From the NCBI GenBank assembly GCA_032164245.1, contig JAVMKO010000022.1, positions 11,097,845 through 11,161,844 of the forward strand: a stretch of DNA of 64,000 bases, in the 5' to 3' direction. The translations under genes were made by a program, and so were the position numbers. The first letter of the stretch is position 1. Every line of letters starts with the position of its first letter. The DNA comes from Sternotherus odoratus. Lineage: Eukaryota > Chordata > Testudines > Kinosternidae. The notes below the pieces were generated by a model. That model did no database searches, was not told the origin of the DNA, and was given only the letters and a program-made list of their open reading frames with translations. Below, one piece after another: positions 57,961 to 64,000 of the stretch.

Positions 57961-60900
57961 GAATTCAGAACGGCCCCTTCTGGAGCTCTGAAGCGGTGAG
58001 ATTGGAATGTGCGTTTTCACTGGAACTCTCCCACCTGTTATGGGCACAGGGCCCGCGGGCTGCACTTGTAAGCTGCAGTTTGAGAACACTTCCCGTCCAC
58101 TCTCCGATAAGAAGCATTTTCATTGCTGTACAATGCTGGGCCCGGGCAATGCAGGGCCCTGGGATATAGAGGAAATGCTAATTGACTCAGTAATCAATCT
58201 CTCCCGGCACAGGGGAGAGCTGTTGAGAGAACAGTCTTGTTTCACCCTCCAAGCTGTCCCTGTTCAGAGTGGCACACCTTCATTTTCTTCTTGGGGATGA
58301 ATTGTGTTGATCTAGAAATGGCAGGTTTTCAAGAGAGCTCCGCTCCCACCTAGGCCCCATAGGAAGTGGCCAAAGGGGTGGGGAGTCAGCAGACTGAGGG
58401 GTGACAGTTGGGTGATGGGGCAAAAGGAAGAGGATTGAGGGCTTTCCCTTGTCATCCTGTTCTTGCTGCTGGCTGTTCCCTGCTTACCAGGGGAAGGGCA
58501 TATGTCTGCGCTCCACCCCATTGGAGAGCTCCGATTGCATTCACCTACCAAGGAAGTTACATGCACAAGCAAATTGTTCTTGGAAGTGTTTGCTTTTGAT
58601 AAAAATGCTACCAAATTTCCATGCCAATTGCATGTGGCTGCCCAGTTCCGGGCAAGCTGCCCGCAGGGCCTTGGCGGTTCCAAGCCTGGAATTCCCTGGT
58701 CCGACGGCCAGGCTCAGCCAGGGAGTGAAAGAATCTCTGTGCCAAAAGAAGCTGGCTATGATTTCCGGTAGCTGCTCTTTAATGCTTCCCCCAGCCTCGT
58801 CCCTTTCCACTGGCTGCGGTGCCCATCCCAATGCTGGCCCGGTGTTGCTAATGGCAGCTGCTAATTGTGTTTTTTATTCCATACTATATTTAATTTCCCA
58901 CTATTATTTTTGCTCCTTTTAATCATACAAAAGCCTAAATTTCCCTAGGGAAGGTTATTGGCTCAACTATGGAAATGTACCTGCAACTCAGAGCTAAGCA
59001 GACAGGGGATTGAGTACAGTATATTTTTAAACCCAAGTACAAAGTGTCATCAGTCCTGAATTCAATTAACCCTTTACAGCGTGGGAAGATGAGAATTCTG
59101 TTCATGGCTTCTCTTCTGCTCAGCAGTAGCTAGGAGGTGACACTTCATAAACACAGCTCTTCCCCCTCTCATAATTTCCTCACTTGGTCTGACCGCCTTC
59201 CTCCCCAGGAGTGATCCACTTCTCCTGATTGCAGCAAGATCATCTGATTCCTAATTCCCTGCTTCCGGGCATGTGTTCCCGGCCAAACTACATACTGGAC
59301 GTGGTGATTTGTAAACTGCCAAAGGGAAAGCAATTAGGGGTGTGTGTGTGTGGAAAACATGCTTGTATAGTGTGTGTATTGTGCCCCCTCCAGTAGCTAG
59401 TCTTCTCGGAGGATAACCGCTTTCTGTGGCCACCTGATGGAATTACTCCTTTAGCTCAAGTGGCAGAGGTCTGTGCTCTGGTGGTGAGGTTTGAATCCTG
59501 CTGATGACTCGTAGGAGAGGCTATTTAATGCTCATGGCCATAGAGATCACTGCAAAGTCGGGATAGCTCAGTGGCTGGTCCCGACAAAAGTTCGGAGCAG
59601 CAGATGGGTGGCAGGGCTAGATCATCCTCCTGGATTCCTGACAACACGCCCCCCTATCTGCAATATCCCTAAAACACAAGCGTCTACCAGCTGGAAACAG
59701 CTATAAATTAAGAAATGGACCTGTTGGAAGCTTAAGGGACTTTGTGGGTGAAATTGACAAGAGCAAAGAACTTTGCCAGTAAATGTGTGGTCCCCCCCCC
59801 CCCGTACCATACCGATCTCTGTGTCTGAACTAGCATTCCCTCTCTGCCAGCCCCACTCTGCCTTAACCAGCTGATCAGATGACTTCATCCCCCAGGATAT
59901 TTCATCGGGGTATGTTGCCATGCAAAGGACCCCTTAGGATGCTACAGATCTTACATTGTGAGCAAGCAGAAGGAGCAGATGGGATGTCTGGGAGGAAACT
60001 GGCCTTTGTTTTAGTTGATTAATCAAGTGACCACATGGGATTAGTAAACTCTACGCAAGGAAATGTGGATGTTTCCTGTCCCCGCCCCCACTTTAAAGGA
60101 AAATTATATTTGGTTTCTCCAGTGTGCAGCGCTGTAGAAGTTGAGATCAACCCCCTTGGTGGGATGGTGAGCAGGGATCACACCTGCAGCCTTCAGCGTT
60201 GACGGTAGCAATTCCACCAGATGGAAGTTGCAGTGGGCTCTTATCCTAGATACTGGAGCAGCCCACTAGAGGGGGATGCAATACACTTTGCCAGGAGGTT
60301 TCATAGCCGATTTATGTGTTCACGCCCACACAGATCTGCTGCTGCAACAGATTTCATGGACCTTTCCTCCCCTCCCCTCCCATCTTCCTCCACTCCAACC
60401 TGGCCACCTCTTGGTCTTGTCACATAGCATCACAACTAATGGTGCAAGAGCATTCTCCTCTGCAGCTCCTCCCTATGTGCAAGAGCCTGCCCTGAATCTT
60501 TCCCTTGTCTCTCCTAATTCCCAGGTGAGATCGGAAGTGAATGAGGCTAAAATAAGCCCCTGGATGCAAGCAACTATGAACTTTGGGCCAGTCTGGATCT
60601 GTCTCTTCTCCCGCCTCCACTGTTCTCCGTGAAGTGTTTTGGAGGGGGAGGGAAGACACCACTTGCGTGAAAGCCACCCCACAAAACCTTGCCTGATCTC
60701 ACTGTATGTCTGGGCAGCAGCTGAGCTCAGAATGTAGCCAAAGCCAGCGGGGCGGGAGAGAAACTTGTCTCGCAGCCTAAGAATCCCCCTTTTATGTGCG
60801 CTTATTGCCAGAGAATTCCTTCCTCTCTGACTCTGCTACGGATACAAGGCCCTGCTGTCTCCTCCTGAAACAAAGGAGGCTGCAGTTACTTTCTGTTTCC

Positions 60901-61842
60901 TATTGTGAGCTGCTTTGCTTCTCCAGTGCCCCGCCGTTGCTGGCTGAGTGACTTCAAGTTATTTGTTATACATTCAGCTCTGACCTATTGCATCCCATAG
61001 ATGGCTGGAGCCAGGGGTGTGTGTGTGTGTTTTGCATTGTCCCAGGGGAGCTTAGGAAGACGTTCTGCCTCAGGTAGGCATTTATACCCGCTAGACCACC
61101 TCCTAACGCATGCCTGCACTGGCTCGGTCTCATGAATGATCCCTTTGGGGTGGCTAGTGGCCAAGGCAATGCTGTGGGGTGGGGCAGTCTCTGCACAAGT
61201 CAGAGGCTGCAGTTTGTTCCTGCCCCCTGTGTGTCTGTGATGGCCGGCACACCGTGGACTGGACCAGAGCTAAAAGCATGAGCTGCCCCTGCTTGAAGGA
61301 AAGAATCGAGGCTCCAGAGTTGGGGCTATCGCGGCCTTGTGCCCTCCGAGGACTGGGATGAGCAGATGCCCTGATTTTTATAAGGACAGTCCTGATTTCT
61401 CTTCTGGTCACTACTGTGGCGTGAGCACAGAGGGGGAGCTGTAACTCCCCCTGACTAGGGGGAAGGTAATTCAGCCCCAATCTCCCTGCTCCCCCTTGGT
61501 CTCCAGAGGAATGTCTACACTGCAGCTGGGAGCAAGGCCCCCCCAGTCTGGGTAGACAGACTCCCACTAGCTCACTAAAAATAGACACACGGAGGGTGGC
61601 AGAGACTAGGCGAGTGTCCCATGGAGGGGGCTTGACAGCCCTGGGCCACAATGTCCATGCTGCTGTTTTCAGTGCATTAAGCTCGAGCAGAGCTAGCAGG
61701 AGTCTGCCTGGGCTGGGTGGCTCCATCTCCATACCCAACTAGCTCCTTCGCTTTCCCCTGTAAAGCGTTAGCTCTGTCTACTCCCCGTGTCTCTCCTGAG
61801 CACCGCACGCCAGCTCTCACCGATGTGCTACGTTACAGGTGG

Positions 61843-61950
61843 GGAAACTGAGGCACGGAGGCAGAAGTGACTTGCTTGTATGGGGTCACGTAGCAAGTCA
61901 GCAGCAGAGTGCAGGGCTCCCGAGTGTGTGACCCACACCCTAGCTGCTTG
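61843..61950 (-). repeat. MIR-like SINE fragment (reverse)
   Basis: ggtggggaaactgaggcacg, then cagcagagtgcagggctccc. Confidence 0.65.
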
Positions 61951-63076
61951 ACTGCAGTATTTTACGTCAGCCTCTTCCTCCTTCTCTCCACCCTTTTAGC
62001 TGAAGAGGAGCTTTCAGCCCTTGGCCTGGGCTAGCTCTGGCTTCCCTTTGGCTCTAGGTGTTAGAGGCACCATGGCTGTGGGTGACAAAGGCCCCTTTTG
62101 GTTATTTAGTGAAGTGAAGGCCTATTCCCAACTCCCACCCCCGACCTGAAGTGCTCATGTTAGAGACAGACCGCCTGGCGAGACCTTAAGGCAGTTTTGT
62201 TCCATATTCTCTCTCACTCACTCACTCACACACCCGCCAGACAACCTGCTTTCACCAGTCCCTTCAGACAGGCCGTCCTCTGTCGTGGTCCCATCCTACA
62301 GCCTCGCCCCACCAGCGAGTGCGTCCCCCTTGTTCCCTCCCTGGCTCTTTGCCAGGCCACAACTACACAGAGCCGCCCATCAGGAATGGGACATGAGGGC
62401 CTCTGAAAGGTTTTTAGCTCCCAACTGTTCCTCCATGACACCTGGAGCTGGCTCTTCCCCTGGCCTCGTGGAACATGTTGGATGGACCGTGTCTGGCTGA
62501 GCCCATAGCCAGAGGCTGGTGGCGGGAGCGGGGAAGGTGTCCAGCTACGAAAGGCAGGGCTGTGAAATGTGACTTGACCAGCTTGGCAGGGCAGTGGGTG
62601 GGCGGAGAGGCGGCCTTTGCCAAAGGAGCCTCCAGGGGGCAGGGCGAGGCGGGAAGCACCCGGTGCTGAAGCAGCGGCCCATGGCGGGGTGGATTGCACC
62701 ACAGGAAAGGAATGTATCTGCAGCTGGGCCAGGCAAGGAGACCACACCTTGGAGCCAGGGGATGACTCTGCTGTTACTGCACTGAGTCACCAGCCTCACA
62801 TCCACGGCCGCTTCCTTTCCGGGAGGGAGAAACTCCAGTGGTGTTTATCATGTGGCTTAAAGGGGGAGGAAGGAAACTTATTTATAACTGCCCTATCTTC
62901 CCCCAGCCGTGGGGCCCGGAGCCCAGCTAATGGCGGGTGAGGACCTTCCACCACTAGCCCCTATGCACTCACTCCCTGGGCCATCTCTCCCTCTTCTAGA
63001 AGCAAATTGACCACCTCTCCCCCAAGAATGGTGGTCCCTTTTAAACCCCAATATGAGAAACCAGACCCCTCTGAGC

Positions 63077-63207
63077 ACTGTTCCCTCTAAGCTGCGTGCA
63101 CACAGATCCTAAACCCCCTGCACACGGCAAAACACTGCGTGCACAAAAATTTGCACAGCAGAAATTTTTTGTGCATGCAGCCTGTCAAAAATTAGAAGGA
63201 ACATTGA
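63077..63207. mobile_element. Short hAT-like element ('tgttccctctaa' ends)
   Basis: Ends actgttccctctaagctgcg and gtcaaaaattagaaggaaca are inverted-repeat-like; the interior has two tgcgtgcac motifs. A typical reptile non-autonomous element. Confidence 0.7.
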
Positions 63208-64000
63208 GGATGAGGCTGGCTCCCTCCACCACTACCCAGGGGCCACCACAGGCTAAACAACCTCTCTGCCCCAGCCCGGCCCCGGAGGGTTGAACTATCC
63301 AACCCGGGGCCTGCAGTGCTCCAGGCATGAGCCATTCCAGCTTGAGTTAGAGCTGAGCTCTGGAGGGGGGAGCAGCAATGTACCCCCGCCCTTTGCTCGG
63401 GGACACACAACCCATGTATCCAGCGGCTCACACCTCCACTGGGCTGCCCATCCCTCTGACCAAGGCACTAACTTCTATTCGGACCCCAGGGGCTTAAGCC
63501 CTGCCCTGGTCTCCCTGGCTATGGAGTAATGGGGCCCAATCCTGGCCCATTCCTTAGCCCAAACTCCTGTGGAAGTCAGTCAGCAGAGACGAAGCATCCA
63601 TTGGGAGCCCTGGGTCCCCTCTATACACACAGGGTATGGTACGGTGCATCCTCTGCTCTTGTCTCCTGCATTGAATTCAGTAACTTAAACTGAGACCCGA
63701 GGGATGCAAACCCCCTCCCCCCCCCCCAATTTCATACTCCCCCAGCAAACTGCGGCATAAAAGTCCATCAGTCTGAAAGCGAATACGCAGAGATTCATTA
63801 GCAAAAGCCAAGTGGCAGGCAGGGCCTTTCCAAGCGATTATCGCAGGCCTGGGGTGGGGGGGATGATGATGCAGAGGCTGATGGTCAGTCCCTGAACCAC
63901 CAGATGAATACAGTAACCTCCGAGAAACTGCCCATAGTGCCGGAGTCTTGTTTCAAATAGTTTACTAGTGGCTGCTGAGGCGAGGATGGATATATTTGTA

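Larger units (their letters stand above)
52760..64000. other. Region downstream of GGNBP1, no exon recognised
   Basis: Apart from listed repeats I find no splice-supported coding exon. In mammals ITPR3 follows GGNBP1; I looked for its first coding exon and did not see it here, so it would lie beyond the window. C-runs occur near 59789-59803 and 63711-63728. The longest frame (61154-61738 minus) has no recognisable features. Confidence 0.5.

Noticed and set aside
61154..61738. Minus-strand open frame of 194 codons
   Set aside because: Low-complexity, no recognisable domain and no exon signals; GC-rich regions give such frames by chance.
63100..64000. First exon of ITPR3, the expected next gene
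   Set aside because: Looked for its N-terminal sequence and saw none; it probably lies beyond the window.

Overview
This is a 64 kb piece of vertebrate nuclear DNA, most likely from a turtle. The genes have exons and introns, and most of the window is interspersed repeats: old MIR/CORE-type SINEs, CR1 LINE fragments, hAT-like and other short inverted-repeat elements, and a repeat containing 'cacgaaagcttatgc' that I associate with turtle and crocodilian genomes. That the source is a turtle and not a crocodilian is an inference from repeat flavour. I saw no bacterial-type operons, CRISPR array or intact viral genes.

Three protein-coding genes can be assembled exon by exon with consistent splice sites and phases. 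(1) 2.2-3.9 kb, minus strand: a TSPO-family gene, best called TSPO2, 3 coding exons, 163 aa. (2) 17.4-37.5 kb, minus strand: BAK1, the mitochondrial pore-forming BCL2-family protein, 5 coding exons, 213 aa, plus a probable non-coding first exon in a CpG island at about 36.9-37.5 kb. (3) 40.25-52.47 kb, plus strand: a gene matching GGNBP1, head-to-head with BAK1 as I recall for mammals, with 5 downstream coding exons preceded by two tandem copies of its large 5' exon.

Layout: 1-2.2 kb is TSPO2 3' flank; 3.9-17.4 kb is intergenic and repeat-rich, with a GC-rich hAT-like element (6.36-6.92 kb), a 5S rRNA-like sequence (8.69-8.80 kb), a foldback element (10.3-10.5 kb) and a CR1 tract (14.2-15.3 kb). 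19.7-29.6 kb is a large BAK1 intron; 29.8-37.3 kb is BAK1 intron 1. 37.8-39.7 kb holds nested CR1 and hAT insertions. 52.5-64 kb shows no recognisable exons.

The points most worth a second look are: the tandem, phase-preserving duplication of the large GGNBP1 exon, with a third decayed relic between the copies; a BAK protein with no cysteine at all and without the histidines of the human zinc site; a TSPO2 with mixed TSPO/TSPO2 character and Phe in place of the CRAC tyrosine; the close linkage of TSPO2 and BAK1; and a 59-bp insertion with a 10-bp target duplication inside a short inverted-repeat element. I did not find a wholly new biological system here.
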